Positions 1 through 12,543 of a stretch of DNA of 64,000 nucleotides are shown piece after piece (the first letter of the stretch is position 1; each line of letters starts with the position of its first letter). The DNA is taken from contig NW_026515536.1 in NCBI RefSeq assembly GCF_014898815.1, forward strand, positions 1 to 64,000, in the 5' to 3' direction. The notes beneath the pieces were generated by a model. The model worked only from the letters and a program-made list of their open reading frames with translations. It was not told the origin of the DNA and searched no databases. Made by a program: the position numbers and the translations under genes. The stretch is from Panonychus citri. Its lineage: Eukaryota; Arthropoda; Arachnida; Trombidiformes; Tetranychidae.

Positions 1-3000
1 GACGACGGCCAGTGGATTTAAATAGTTCTGAAACTTTCGCTGAAATAATTCAGATATTGAGTTATATTAATAAAAATATTCATTTTCTCTTCAAAAAAAT
101 ATAAACAATACTTACGAATATAAATATCGCAATTGCTACTTTCCTGTGATATCGAATCAGTATAATAGCCACTCAAAGTACAAGAACCATCACATTGTTG
201 GAATGAGAAACACTCATCAGATGAACTACACATTGAAGCACAATCATCGAGTGGTACATCAATAGCGATGCTAAGCGATTTTTTAAATTCTCTTGAAGAT
301 ATCTTAATGTAATCTAATAGTCGGTTCTTTGAGTAAATTTTACAAGATTCATCTTCTGTCGTTCGCGAGGATAAATTAGCATGGATAATATTTGATGTAT
401 AACAAGAAGATTTATCTGTATACTGACAATAAACGAAAGTCTCACAAAGATTGACATTATCATGAGCACAAGTACGATAACAATCCCCAAGATTGGAAAC
501 TTCTTTGGCCGATATAACATCACCATTAGAATCAATCAGTTTCTTGTCAGTCGCCACCAATACGAAAGAGTCTCTATTTTTATCTAACTCATAAGTTACG
601 TCAATGACTTTTGTTTTCTCATACACTATAGTATGTGTGTGTACACCACCGGTAAAGTAGATGCGTAATGTCTGACGACGAATATGATCTTCCAATTTTC
701 GAGATCGATTTCTTTTTTGAATAGAAAAAAACTATTCACTGGATAATATACATCGCAAATTGTACCAGCATTCTCTTGGACAACTTTCTCTGCAGATTGA
801 AGCCTACCACAAATATTGGACCTTGTATCTTCGGCATCACAAAATATAATAACTCTTGAATAGATAAATTATTAATAGATTAAATTTAAAGCTCGATAAG
901 TTACCATGAATACTTACTCTTTGGCTAAATAGAATCCAGCTTGTTTATGGAGACACTCTCCAACTGATTCTGCAGATACTTGAGATGAACTTGAAATCGT
1001 ATTCTTGGACAATTTTATTCTTTCTTTGAATACACTATCTGTCAATAAAGAAGAGCGAAAAATTATTTTCCATCTTCGATACTTACCCGAGTACCATTTT
1101 AAACTTACCTTCAATATTGGGAATTTTCAAAAAGGTGACTGATACTATGATATCTCGATCTTTAAAAGAGAGATCAATATTGACAATTCTTCCAGAAGAA
1201 ATATTTTTCCCCGCCAAAGCCTTCTTGGCATTGGCGATAAACTCGTTAAAATGATTTTCCGCATATTTCACGCAGTCCAAATCTGCTGCTTCTTTACAAG
1301 TGAAATAAATTTCGAAAGTCTTTCTATCTGTAGAATCAGGGTAACAATCACTGAAACGTAATGATAATTCCACTTCGGATTCAGCCTCTAATCCATAATA
1401 ATCTTTTGTAATGGATTCGATAAATTGATATGTACTCTGAATGTTTAGAGAAGAGAATTTTCATCGGTATTATCCAATAGATATTAATACAATTAATTAA
1501 TGTAGTTGTTTTTTTCTCACTTACGTTATTTACTTTTTTATAATTGTTTGTTTTAGTTTTGACCAGAATAAAACCTTTGAATAACTTTGCATCAGCCTGG
1601 TGGGATTGGAAATTTTGTCAAGATCTTGCAGAAAATTTCATGAAATTTTCAACTTCAATCGTGAAATGAACGATTGAAACGATTACTACTGACGAAACAA
1701 AATAATGACTGGTAACGAATTTATCATATTTTCTCCTCAAATTTATAATCGTAATCAACTCTTTCCCAAACATAAGTTTCGTATCCGATTCCTTTGTTTC
1801 ATTTAAATAGAAAAAAGTTTTGATTTTCGTAAGAAAGTTTTGATTGAAGATGTTGAAACATACGATGTACTTTACCGAGATACGAGTATTCATAGACATA
1901 ATCGTAATTGAGAAAACCAGCAGAACTGAATGTTCCGTAAGTACTTATTCCTGGACTATTCGGACCAACACCAGAGTTCAAACAACGACCTTTACTCAGA
2001 GATACATGTACAGTTCCCAAATTATAATCGTACAGAGATTCCGTTATAATTCCTTGTTCTATTGTCTTCAAACTTGTGGTTAGATATTCACTGTTAACGA
2101 ACATCTAAACAAAAATTTCCCAATTTGATAGAGAAGATTCATTCAGTTATTAAGAATGATGTAACCGAATGGATGTGTCACTAAAGATTATAATACATGT
2201 ACTTTACCTCACTCAACGTTTTTGATTTTTTTGGCCCATAAACAGTTGTTGTTGCAACGAAATGATAATTAACTAACCAAGACATTCCTGGTATCTGAAA
2301 CCAGTCATGAGATTTTGATGTTATCAGGTGCAAAGGACAACCGATTCCTGGTGTAACCTGAAGGTGATAAATTCTTATAATAATCGATGAAAATGTTTTG
2401 TACCCTTCTTACCGTAACAAACTTATCAAGCTCTTCTTGTGTTTTAGTAATTGAATAAATATCCAAGTTAACATTTTCTCTGAAAGTTACGAGCTGAAGA
2501 GACGAATCCATACCCTCGAACTGTAATCGACTCGCTTGTAAAATTCCAGGAGAATCTAAATGGGCTTCATTAAGAGAATTGGTAATGATAAACAATGTTA
2601 AAGATAAATTATAATACATCCACATTTGGAATATTTCTTTAGAAAATCGACTTACTTTTGTAATAATAAATAATATCAAGATTTCTATTGAACGTTGTCT
2701 TTGCAGAATGGACTGGAAATCCTCTTATATTTGTATCTCCTCCTTTTCTCTATTCAATCATTTATTTAACTTGACTTTATTATTTGAGTTCTAGAAAAGA
2801 AAATTAAATGATCACAATATTTACCCAATTTAAACTCTTTCCATTGATCCTGAACAGAATCGAAGGTCCCGTCAACAGTACATGATTAAGAAGAGGCTTT
2901 TTCGAATCGATGTTAAAAAGAAAGTTGTCCCATTGATTTTTGAAAGTAAATTTAGTACATTGTTGGTCTGTTGGTACGTAAAAATGATTAAGAACACAAA

Positions 3001-3438
3001 ACCATTCGTAAATTATCACTTTTACAATACTTACTCTGAATAACTAATCTATCGTTTTCGAATTCACTGGAATAAAAAATATCCAACTTATCATTTCCTG
3101 ATGATATTGTAATTTTACCGCGAACAACTTCACTTGAATGAACGTACTCTCGAATATCGTAAACTTCATCACTAGACTAAATTGAATATTCCATTAACTA
3201 TTGAAGAATCATCGGAGAATAATTGAAGATCCACTTACCGAAATTAACTTTGCAGTTATTATCCAATTTCCTTTATCCACTGACCAAGGAAAATCGTGAA
3301 GAGATTCTAAGACAATTAAAGGTTGATGTTGATTAAAAGATTTTGAATGAATTGACAAAACTTACCAGTAGATATTTGGAGTATATAAAAGTTTGAGAGA
3401 AATATAAAAGTAAACAAATTTAATAAGATTGGAATCAT
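1..3438 (-). CDS. PAN/Apple-like type I membrane protein, copy A (3' end outside window)
   Basis: Multi-exon gene read leftward, homologous exon by exon to copies B and C. The first exon (3438-3366) gives a hydrophobic signal peptide beginning MIPILLNLFTFIFLS. The last visible exon (854-116) carries Cys-rich PAN/Apple-like modules with CYRTCAHD and CASMCSSSDECFSFQQC motifs and ends at a GTAAG donor. The exon expected to hold the transmembrane segment lies beyond base 1. Middle exons are recognisable at about 1110-1373 and 1850-2104. Within 854-116 the frame is broken once near 694-699, where an A-run (minus strand) is one base short relative to copy B. I do not recognise the family by name; ligand and role are unknown. 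It could be intact if that base is an assembly error. Confidence 0.6.
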
Positions 3439-4736
3439 TTCGATTTACTCAATGAATTAACCAAAATGAAACATTGAAGTTACAAATATTCCAGAGATGA
3501 AAACTACCAGTATTTTGAATAATCACAAACAGCGATAATTAACTAATCTTGTTTGTTATGTGATGATAATCATCAATAATTAACTTGAATCGATTGCAAA
3601 AAATTAGAGTCTCACTCATTTGTTTTATTTATCAATTCTATCCAATGATTTCGGTTTTTTACCCAATGAACCGAACTGCAAATGAACTAAGAAAATGATT
3701 AACATTATTATGATCCTTGATAATTTCAAGATAGTTGAGGGTGTATTTTTCTCATATGACTGCTAACCAAAATTGAACCGGCTAAATCAAGACAGAATAG
3801 CTCATTACACTTTCGTATGAACCTGAGCATGTATATCACATGTAAGGCGTTATTTCAATGGTAATTTGTATGAGATTGGGAAAAGAAGATGAAAACGAAA
3901 AGTTGAATTCAGATTGCAAGATTCTTACAACCATCGTAAAGTATTTCCAAATCTTAAAAGATAAATTGATTTAATTATAAGAACGAATTTGAAATGAATA
4001 AAGTTAATGCACCAAAAGATTTTTCTTATAAAAGATTTGGCGTTTTAACGAACCCACTTGGGTTTCATTCAGCGAGTAGAGAGACAATCAGACAATCATA
4101 ATTAATTGATTTATGATAAAAACGTCAACTTGTAATTTATTTAATTGTAAATTTATTGTTTAATATCAGAAACAATGGTTACAGTTTCAAATGGATGATT
4201 AACGAAACTTGAAAATTAATTAAACTAAAGGAGATCAATTAGAGTGAGAAAACAAAAAGATGAGCTTAATTGTGATAAATTAATAGATTGTAATCAATGA
4301 GAAGCTAATTGTAAATCGATTTCAATCCAGATAATGGCAATGGTTAATTCACATGATTAGATTAAATTGGATTTAGATGAAACAATTAAGTATAAAAGTC
4401 AAAATAAGAAACCATTTAAAAAAAGATATTGATGAACCAAAGAAGATCATGATAAAGATCAATCAATTGAGTTTAAAAGTCGGAATTAAATTATCAATCA
4501 TTGAAGAAAACAAACATCATTGACAATCAAAAAGTCATATCGATGTTCAAAATTATCAACATAATAAAATGATATAAATACTGACATGAATAGAGTGAGA
4601 CTTGATTACTTCAGGTTGATTAAAATGGCAAAAGTGCTTAGTTAATTAATAAGAAATTTCTAGCCTAGAAATGGAGAGTAAATTGATAATTGACAAGGAT
4701 ACGAAATCGAATTGATGAGCAAGATAAATTTTCGAT
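3439..4736. other. Intergenic: 5' flank of copy A and 3' flank of L1 constant exon
   Basis: AT-rich sequence with no coding signal that I can support. It should hold the promoter of copy A (read leftward from 3438) and the 3' UTR and polyadenylation region of the L1 constant exon. Both genes are on the minus strand in head-to-tail order. Confidence 0.5.
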
Positions 4737-6400
4737 CTATTGAGGATAATCGTAGAAGTGTCGAGCATCTCCGAGAGTAGAATTACGTTTTTCTGTACCA
4801 ACTGGTATTTTCGAGTAAGCAGTCGGAAGTTGACCATTGAAAGAATCTTCGAAAGGTCCAGCGGCAACTAGAGACATTGTCTTATCATGATCGACGAATC
4901 GCTGAACTGTTCCAAAAGTGGTTCCAGTGGATCGATTGTAAGCCAAAGTTCCTGCTTGAGATGCTTGACAAAATTCAAAGTTTGTCTTGGCCACGGCTTC
5001 AAGTCGAGCCTTTTTCACAAAGACAAAAGCAATAACAATAACAATAATGATCGAGGCAACACTGATGGTGATAGCGGGAAAATAAACCATAGCACCAAAA
5101 GATGATGACATTGACCCATGAACTGGACCAGCACCTCCTAAAAGTGAGGTCGAATCATAAGATGAACCTGAGAATGTTAAATCATTAAGAGATCGACCAG
5201 TTTTAGAGGTTATTATTTGACTCGGATCACTGATGCCATGTTCATTTGAAGCAGTAATGTAGAGCTTATAAATTGTCGATGGATTAAGTGAGGTCAAAGT
5301 GTATTCATTGACCTCTTTACCATCATAGGTTAATGCTAATTCCTTCCAGTCGGGTTCATCAAATTCTTTGAAATGTAATTGAATCAATTGAACAGAAGCC
5401 GTTCCAGGAGCAACATTGTATTTCAAACTAAGACTGTCTGGTGTTGTCGATAGGACTTTAAATCGAGGTGAGGGCGGAACATTGCCCAAAAGGGTTTCAG
5501 CCAAGATTTCCTGATACTCAGGTCCACTTCCAGCTGAATTATAAGCTTTGACTGTGATCGCATAAGTAGTTCCCTTGACCAATGAGGTTAGCAAATATTC
5601 ATAAGTGTGGTTGTGAGAAGCAGCATCAATCGTTTTCAGAGAGTGCGGTGTCTTGAAGTCACCCGCTCGTCGATAGCCAACATAATAGCCCAAAATTTTG
5701 CCGTTCCATTTATCTCGAGACGGTGGTTTCCATGAGACTCGAATAGTAGTTGGTCCACGAGCAATAGCTTGCAAATCAACTGGAGCTCCGGTTGGTTCCT
5801 CTTCCCCTGTTTCAAATTTAATGGTTCGAGAGGGTTGACCGATTCCGACCTCATTGAGAGCGATAATTTCCGCTTCATAGAAAGAACCAGGTTCTAAACC
5901 ATTGATGAGAACATTGTTCATCGATGAGGTAACATTGATTTCTCTGAGCCTTTCATTGCCTCCCGGGCCAGTGATTTTCCAGTAACGGACAATATACCCT
6001 AAAATGGGTGAAGCATTGGACGACGGGGCTGCCCAGTTAAGGCTTACACTTCGAGACCAAGCTTGGCGAATCATCAAGTTCTGAGGTGCAGGTGGAGCTT
6101 CAATAATAGTAACTCGAATGTTTCTCTCATCTTTACCAAATTCATTTTCAGCTAAACACAAATACGATCCATCATCAACCAGATCAGCTGATCTAATGGT
6201 TAAAGTACTTTTGAGCCCTTCGGTTGTTGGAGTGTCCAAAATTGTGTGACGTTGATAATCAACCTTGTTCAGTATAACTGAATCTTTAGACCATCGAATA
6301 GTAATAGGCTTATCTCCTTCAGCTGAACATTCAAGTTCGAGGGAAGTGTCTCGTTTAGCTGAAACATATGATTTTTTCTCCTTGAATTTAGCAGGGAAAA
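4737..6400 (-). CDS. sDscam locus L1 constant exon: Ig3, FNIII x3, TM, cytoplasmic tail
   Basis: Common 3' exon joined to any L1 cassette. The acceptor TTTACAG ends at 6401, so the exon starts VFPAKFKEK in phase 1; the in-frame Met at 6455 lies in intron sequence and is not the start. About 554 residues: Ig3 (1-100, with LELECSAEG and DDGSYLCLAENEFG around its two Cys), three FNIII domains (about 103-205, 205-310, 312-405), a Ser/Gly linker, a TM helix near 445-470 (VASIIIVIVIAFVFV) followed by KK, and a tail of about 90 residues ending HFYDYPQ. This is the Dscam-like layout of the chelicerate shortened Dscam beta type: a neuronal or immune surface receptor by family knowledge, function here inferred. 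All of it sits in one exon. The L2 constant exon is clearly homologous but much diverged. Confidence 0.88.
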
Positions 6401-6490
6401 CTGTAAACAGAATAAGAAGCAAAAATAATCTGAAATTAGAAATCAAATGTATCAAAAGGTTGGCTGAAAATTGAGAAATTCAGTTAATTG

Positions 6491-6508
6491 CTTGAGAGAG
6501 GCGCTTTT
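6491..6508 (-). promoter_or_regulatory. Inverted copy of the cassette motif, before the L1 constant exon
   Basis: Minus-strand sequence AAAAGCGCCTCTCTCAAG, 90 nt upstream of the constant-exon acceptor and downstream of the last cassette donor (6568). It is the cassette-boundary motif in opposite orientation, so in pre-mRNA it is complementary to the cassette copies (9 bp GGCGCUUUU plus a shorter flanking arm with one mismatch). Confidence 0.75.
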
Positions 6509-6567
6509 AGGTCGACATAATTTATCATCAAAAGAAAAAGAAATTAATTAGTTATATTCATGATTAC

Positions 6568-7386
6568 CAACAACATCAATGAAAATTTTCTTTGACAATG
6601 GGAACCCAATTGAATTGTTAATTATACATTCGTAGGTTCCTTTGTTTTTAACAGAAATTGATTCGAAAGAGAGAAAAGTTGAATTATTAGTTAGAGGGTT
6701 AGAAATTTGTTGATAATCATTCGGATCTTTAACTAAAGACCAAGTAACTGTTGGAATTGGATAACCATTGGCTAAACAATCAACCGTTAATTGTGAACCA
6801 GATGAGATTCTAATGTCAGTTGGTTCTTTAATCCAAAAAGGTGGAACTAAAAAAGATAAACAAAACAAGAAAAAAGAATCAGATTAATATTTATATCAAC
6901 TATTCAGATTCGAGGTTCGCTAAATTAAAGTAGAAAACCTTTCATCAGTAAACTGCTTGTAAACGATTCAGTTCCAAATCTGTTGGATGCCACACAAGTA
7001 TAATTGCCAATGTGTTTACTTTTCAAATTTTTCATCTCCAATATCGAGTACATTTCATGATTTCTTACATCAATATCAACATTGTTGTTATTTTCGGCTT
7101 GAATTGATTGTCCATCTTTTAACCATTCAAAAGTTATTGGCACATCTCCGGAAGATACGATACAATTAATGACTAAAATTGGTTGATTTAAATTCACTTC
7201 ATTGGGAAAGGTGAAAGGTTGAATCCTGGGGCGACCTTTAAACAATCAACAATAGACAAACAAAACAAAGCATTAGTCTAAATTGAATCTAAATCATGGA
7301 TACCAACCTGATGATGTTATTCCAGTTGAACTGTAGAAACAAATTATGAACAAAATCGCGGGTAAAGTTGATGGAATCATTGTCAT
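6568..7386 (-). CDS. L1 cassette v1 (proximal): signal peptide, Ig1, unsplit Ig2
   Basis: Exons 7386-7308 (signal peptide MTMIPSTLPAILFIICFYSS), 7235-6939 (Ig1, CIVSS...NYTCVASNRFG) and 6846-6568 (whole Ig2 in a single exon, VDCLANGYP...YECIINNSIG). It is the cassette nearest the constant exon and, like L2 v1, lacks the intron that splits Ig2 in all other cassettes. Phase-1 donors fit the constant exon at 6400. No canonical boundary motif lies upstream; a variant is at 7470-7490. All exons are open. Its adjacency to the constant exon means it can be joined without skipping another cassette. Confidence 0.8.
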
Positions 7387-7469
7387 AATTAATTGCTCTC
7401 AATCAAAGAAAACAACAATTATCACTAATAACATTTGGGCTGATATAAGATCAAAGGTATAACATATAG

Positions 7470-7490
7470 AACCGCAATTTTCGAACTCGC
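7470..7490 (+). promoter_or_regulatory. Variant boundary motif upstream of L1 v1
   Basis: AACCGCAATTTTCGAACTCG lies 85-105 bp upstream of the v1 ATG. It shares the GCn-TTTT-AA layout of the canonical motif and is partly conserved at the same place before L2 v1 (31454-31475). Weak call. Confidence 0.35.
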
Positions 7491-7591
7491 ATAAATTTCA
7501 TCGATTTTGACTCAAGTTCTAGATTTTCTTGCCTCCGATAACAAATTAGATCACTTTAAATAAGACTAACCAGCTCATCGTATTATCTTAC

Positions 7592-8412
7592 CCAGAACAG
7601 TTACTTTGATTTGCTTGGTTATCGTTCCTAAATCATTCGAAGCAGTACATTCGTAGATCCCTTGGTCACTTTTTTTAACTTTTTCCAAAACAATTGACGA
7701 TTTCGATGGCAATTGAAATGATTAACTGTAATAACACAAAGGATAATTGTAATTCTGAAAAGGTTAATGAAATGTTTCCATGTTATGAATTAGTTGGTTT
7801 ACTTTGATCAATCTTCTTCCATGAAATGATTGGTATTGGAAACCCTCCCGCCAAACAAAACAGATTCAATGGTTGATCATGTTGAACATCAATCACTGAA
7901 TTAGATGTATTCATCCAAATTGGTGGACCTGAAGAAATGAATCAATCATGAGTTAGAGGAAAAATGACCACGATTGATTGGTGTCCGACCTTTGATAATC
8001 AATGGAGATGTAAATTTATCATCACCAAACAAATTGGAAGCTGAGCAAGTGTAATTTCCAGAGTGTTTAGCTTCAACTGATTGAATGATCAAGCCGAATG
8101 CATTGGTTATTGGCTCTACAATTTGTTTGATTCCATTCTCTAAGCTATTAGTCTCATCAATTGGCTGATTGTTTCGTAACCATTGATATCTAATTGGTTG
8201 GGTTCCAGTTTCAGCCAAACAATAAACAAGAATTGATCTCCCAATCATTGGATTAGTTGGAAAATTAAATGGTGTGATCCTTGGAGCATCTGTACGGAAT
8301 CAAGAACAATTAAAAGAATTAGCTATCGAGTCTATGAGATAATCACATACATACCTTGACAAAGTATAAATTGTGAACTAATTGCAAATATGAGAAAAAA
8401 ATTACAGATCAT
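7592..8412 (-). pseudogene. L1 cassette v2, apparent frameshift in Ig2b
   Basis: Exons 8412-8355 (signal peptide MICNFFLIFAISSQFILC), 8289-7990 (Ig1, DAPRITPF...NYTCSASNLFG), 7928-7803 (Ig2a) and 7725-7592 (Ig2b, SDQGIYECTASNDLG). Its Ig1 differs from the distal cassettes (DAP start, NPMIGRS) and matches L2 v2. From the only good acceptor (ending 7726) the Ig2b frame is one base out: the conserved YECTASN frame is reached only if a base is missing just after the exon start. L2 v2 is open there. No canonical motif precedes this cassette. The lesion depends on the acceptor chosen, so the call is moderate. Confidence 0.55.
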
Positions 8413-8685
8413 AGTGAAGAGTAAATTGTCAAATTGAAACCGATACAATTTGATACAACAATGGGTAATGTCAAAGACCATTAGTCAAGTAAAAGAGTAA
8501 ACAAAGATTGAACTTTGCCGCGATCTATGAAAAAAATGACGAGACCGTTTCTTCAAATGAGATTGAAACAAACTCGATGAAAATTATTCATCAAGTTCTG
8601 GTTGTGAATAGCAAGCAAAAGTGGATTACTACGGACCAAATTTCTCGAAGCAATTATGATCTAATGACCATGCAACTCTAAATAC

Positions 8686-9492
8686 CGTCAATATCAATGT
8701 TGAATTCAGTCCAAAGATTTGGTTGGACACCGTTGGTGATTGAACATCCATATCTACCCGAATGCTTGGAATGAGCTTTTGAAATACTAAGTATTTCACC
8801 GTCGACTCTGATGACAGAATCATCAGAACTTTCAACATTTATCCAAGATCCTATTGAAATAATGGTGATTAGAATTTGTTTACAGAATAATTAAACAGTC
8901 AATTTGAATACCTTTGAAAATTTTCCATGAAATTTTAGGTTTAGGAAAACCTGAAGCGGAACATTTAACCGAAGCACTTTCACCATATTTTATCGAGCGA
9001 TTAACAGGTTTTTCATTCCAAAATGGAGGTCCTATTATCGTATAAATTGAACTGAATTATTAAACAATCGGAAAAGTTTAGATAAGTATTTACCTTCAAC
9101 TTTAAGTTCGATTGAATAAACATCTGATCCAAATCTATTGGATATTTTACAAGAATAGTTTCCCGAATGAATTGATGAAATTGAATCAATCATAAGAACA
9201 GAAACATCTTCACTGGTTCGAATTCTTGTTGATGATAATTCCTTAATTTCTACACCATTTTTGAACCAAAGAATATTAAAAGGCAGCGATCCTGAAAGAG
9301 CTTGACAAGCGAATGATGTCTTGCCTCCGATCAAAGGTTTGATTAATGGCGAAAATGGATTAATCTTTGGACCTGAGGAAATAATCAAAAAAATACTAAT
9401 TAGAGCGAGAACTTCAAATTGTTATGATGGAACTCACTTTCTTGACCAGTACACGATAATAGTAAACAGCTAAATATAACAAAAGTGATCAT
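8686..9492 (-). CDS. L1 cassette v3: signal peptide, Ig1, split Ig2
   Basis: Exons 9492-9438 (MITFVIFSCLLLSCTGQE), 9372-9094 (Ig1, FACQALSGSLPFNILWFKNG...NYSCKISNRFG), 9031-8912 (Ig2a) and 8850-8686 (Ig2b, SKHSGRYGCSITNGVQPNLWTEF). Each exon ends in phase 1. The canonical motif lies 105 bp upstream of the ATG, but none follows the Ig2b donor. No counterpart exists in L2, where the equivalent DNA appears deleted. The open ORF at 8629-8838 in another frame is a shadow. Confidence 0.8.
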
Positions 9493-9596
9493 TGTCCTGA
9501 CCTTAAGTTAGATTATCTAAACACAAGACAAGAGACCAAGACCTTTGACTCTTTGTAAACAGAAAATAAACTTGATTTTGTCAAAATAATCTTGAT

Positions 9597-9615
9597 AAAA
9601 GCGCCATTTTTCAAG
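9597..9615 (+). promoter_or_regulatory. Boundary motif before L1 v3
   Basis: AAAAGCGCCATTTTTCAAG; 24 nt past the v4 Ig2b donor and 105 bp before the v3 ATG. Confidence 0.75.
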
Positions 9616-9639
9616 TATCTAAAGAATAACAAAGTTTAC

Positions 9640-10485
9640 CATCAATTGAGATTGAAAATTCGTGTCTTAAATCAGGTTCAATTCCGTTGCTTATGTAACA
9701 AGCATATTGACCTGAGTGGTTCGAATAACCTTTTCTGATTATTAATTCATCAGAATTTGATTCCAACGTTGATTCATGTTTATCAATTGGAGTCCAAAGG
9801 GATTCTAAACATGGAAGAGAAAAAAGAAAACAAATGAATGAGAAATGTTTGAATGAAGAAAATGAAACAATAATAATAACCTTTGTATCTTTGCCAAATA
9901 ACTTTAGGTCTTGGAAAACCAAGAGCTGAACATTTGACCGAAACACTATCACCCATGTGAATTTTTATATTTTCGGGTTTTTCTTTCCAAAAGGGTGGCC
10001 CTTGACACAATAGAATAGCACAAAAAAAGTTAAACATTTCGTATGATAAATGTAACATTAACCTTCTTGTCTCTTTGTACCTTCAATGTTCAACTCGATT
10101 GAAAACTCATCCCAACCAAATCTATTGGAGATTCTACAAGTATAATTTCCTGAATGATTTGAAGAAATTGAATCAATGATCAAATTGGAAAGATCTTCAT
10201 TTTCTCGAATCCTGATTGATGAGATTTCTCTGATTTCTTTTCCATCTTTGAACCAGATAAAAGACAAAGGCAATGATCCTGAAAGAGCTTGACAAGCGAA
10301 TGATGTTTTTCCTCCAACCACTGGTTTAATCAATGGAGCAAATGGATTCACTTTTGGACCTAAACACGAAATAAATTTGGATAAATTGACAACGTTATTC
10401 AATAGTAAACAAGTAGGACTAATCACTTACTTTCTTGTCCATTTGAAACGCTAATAATAGACAAAGACAAAAGTACCAACAACAT
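9640..10485 (-). CDS. L1 cassette v4: signal peptide, Ig1, split Ig2
   Basis: Exons 10485-10431 (MLLVLLSLSIISVSNGQE), 10359-10081 (Ig1, SFACQALSGSLPLSFIWFKDG...NYTCRISNRFGWDEF), 10000-9881 (Ig2a, GPPFWKEKPENIKIH...WQRYKG) and 9804-9640 (Ig2b, HSGQYACYISNGIEPDLRHEF). The usual LWSEF at the end of Ig2 reads LRHEF here and in L2 v3. From Ig1 to the motif the sequence, introns included, is almost identical to L2 v3 (32550-33268), a recent duplication or conversion. All frames open. Confidence 0.85.
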
Positions 10486-10560
10486 TGTTTTGCTTAAACA
10501 ATTTCAGTCAACAAACACCAATCAACATAAATAAAGATTAATCTATGTGTTATATTATTG

Positions 10561-10579
10561 GAAAGCGCCACTTTTCAAG
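10561..10579 (+). promoter_or_regulatory. Boundary motif before L1 v4
   Basis: GAAAGCGCCACTTTTCAAG; 36 nt past the v5 Ig2b donor and 76 bp before the v4 ATG. Confidence 0.75.
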
Positions 10580-10615
10580 TTTAAAAGGAAACTTAATTGG
10601 ATATTATAACATTAC

Positions 10616-11422
10616 CATCAATCGCAATATTGAATTCGCTCCAAAGATTTGGTTCGATTGAATTTGATACTAAGCAACCATATTTTCCTGAGTGTTTTGG
10701 ACTCGCATTTACTATGCTAAGCTGATTGTCGTCAATTCGTTTAAATAAATCCGATGAATCAAGAGATGTCCAAGATGAACCTGAAAAGAAAAAGTAATTT
10801 TAAAGATGAGAACATTGATCCGAATGTCTAACCAAACAAACCTTTTGAAATTTTCCATTCAATTGTCGACTTTGGATAACTACTTGCAGAACATTTGATA
10901 ACAGAAGATTTACCAAGTCGAATTCTAAGGTTCTCTGGTTTCTCATTCCAAGATGGTGGACCTGAGATTAAATAAATTCGATAATCAGTAAATAATAAGG
11001 ATAGACTCTTGAAATTTACCTTCCACCTTCAATTCCAGTGAACTAATGTCTGAGCCGAACTGATTTGATATTTTACATGTGTAGTTCCCTGAGTGACTTG
11101 GTGAAACTGATTCAATGATTAGATTAGAAAAATCTTCAATTGTCCGAATTCTAATTGTTGAACTGTCACTTATTTCCTTGTTATCTTTGTACCATAAGAT
11201 GTTCAATGGTAAAGATCCAGCGGATGCTTGACAAGTGAATGAAGATTTACTTCCTATCACAGGTTTGGACTGAGCTGTGAATAGATTTACTCTTGGATCT
11301 GTAATAGACAATTTAAAGACATTAGTGACCAATTATATGGATGATGGTGGTTGGTACTTACTTTCCTGAGCGTAAATCCATTGGATAAAAGTGAATAGAA
11401 TCAAATAACTTTTGGAAAACAT
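10616..11422 (-). CDS. L1 cassette v5: signal peptide, Ig1, split Ig2
   Basis: Exons 11422-11362 (MFSKSYLILFTFIQWIYAQE), 11298-11020 (Ig1, PVIGSKSSFTCQASAGSLPL...NYTCKISNQFG), 10961-10842 (Ig2a, GPPSWNEKPENLRI) and 10780-10616 (Ig2b, HSGKYGCLVSNSIEPNLWSEF). Its partner L2 v5 (34698-35504) is near identical over exons, introns and flanks, including the signal peptide. All frames open and phases consistent. Confidence 0.85.
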
Positions 11423-11518
11423 CGTCACAATGATCAGACAAATGATTCGAAATTTGATCACAAAAACACAAAAGAGTCTAAAAGGTAAACAGTTGATTAT
11501 AAACTAGAAAATAACAAG

Positions 11519-11537
11519 AAAAGCGCCAACTTTCAAG
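11519..11537 (+). promoter_or_regulatory. Boundary motif before L1 v5
   Basis: AAAAGCGCCAACTTTCAAG; 31 nt past the v6 Ig2b donor and 97 bp before the v5 ATG. Confidence 0.75.
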
Positions 11538-11568
11538 AGAAAATGTTTCTTTTAAATAAAAGATTTAC

Positions 11569-12372
11569 CATCAATCGAAATACTAAATTCACTCCAAACA
11601 TTTGGTTCTATGTTATTGGTAATCAAACATCCATAGGAACCCGAGTGTTGTTTCCCTGCCTTGGTGATGATTAGCTCATTGTCAACAATTTCCACATCAT
11701 ATGAGTTTAATTTATCAATTGTGATCCACTGTGAGTCTAATGAAGAAAGAAATCAACTTATTAATCAGAATGTTCCAACCACAGAATCTTAGAAAACAAA
11801 CCTTGTTTCATTTTCCATATTGTCTTTGGTCTTGGATAACTTATACCAGAACATTTGATTGTTGCTCTTTCTCCAAGTGATAATTTTAAATTTTCTGGTT
11901 TAATTAACCATTGAGGTGGTCCTAGAAAGATGAAAATATCAGTTAATATCAATCAATTGAATGTAAAATCGGTTGGAAATTACCTTCAACAAGTAACTCG
12001 GTGGTATAAGAATCCTCTCCATGTCTATTTGATATCTTACAAGTGTAATTTCCTGAATGACTTGAAGTAATTTGATCAATCGCTAAAGTCGATGGTTCTT
12101 CATTTGATCTGATCCTTATATAAGGTGAATCATGAAGCTCTTTTCCATCTTTGAACCATTTGATTTGAATCGGAGGTGATCCAGATAGACTTTGACAAGC
12201 AAATGATGTCCTTCCTCCAATCACTGGTTTGATCAACGGAGCAAATGGATTCACTTTTGGACCTAAATCATAACATAAACATTAATTAGTATCAAATATT
12301 TCACATCAAAACTTACTTTCCTGAGCATTGGTCACAAAACCCGATTATCAAAACGATGGTTAAAGTTATCAT
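11569..12372 (-). pseudogene. L1 cassette v6, signal-peptide exon frameshifted
   Basis: Exons 12372-12317 (MITLTIVLIIGFC then off frame), 12262-11984 (Ig1, SFACQSLSGSPPIQIKWFKDG), 11921-11802 (Ig2a, GPPQWLIKPENLKLSLG) and 11736-11569 (Ig2b, HSGSYGCLITNNIEPNVWSEF). The signal-peptide exon lacks two bases near 12333 that are present in the otherwise nearly identical exon of L2 v3, so it ends out of phase and cannot join Ig1 in frame. The three Ig exons are open and closely match L2 v6 (35651-36344). Either a damaged cassette or a two-base assembly error. Confidence 0.65.
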
Positions 12373-12488
12373 ATCTGAAGTTCTGTATTGTTGATAGATT
12401 GTTACAAATGTAAACAATTTAAAGCAAATGTTGTGATTTTGACAATAAATTGGTAAGATGAATAGTTTTTGAATAACTAATAAGACAA

Positions 12489-12507
12489 GAAAGCGCCAAT
12501 TTTCAAG
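12489..12507 (+). promoter_or_regulatory. Boundary motif before L1 v6
   Basis: GAAAGCGCCAATTTTCAAG; 36 nt past the v7 Ig2b donor and 117 bp before the v6 ATG. Confidence 0.75.
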
Positions 12508-12543
12508 CAAATAAACTTGATTGTATTCTAGAAATAATAATAC

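Noticed and set aside
6401..6455. Met starts of the L1 and L2 constant frames (6455, 30426)
   Set aside because: Both lie upstream of clear acceptors; the protein start is in the cassettes.
8629..8838. Open frame of 69 residues
   Set aside because: Wrong frame over the Ig2b exon of L1 v3.
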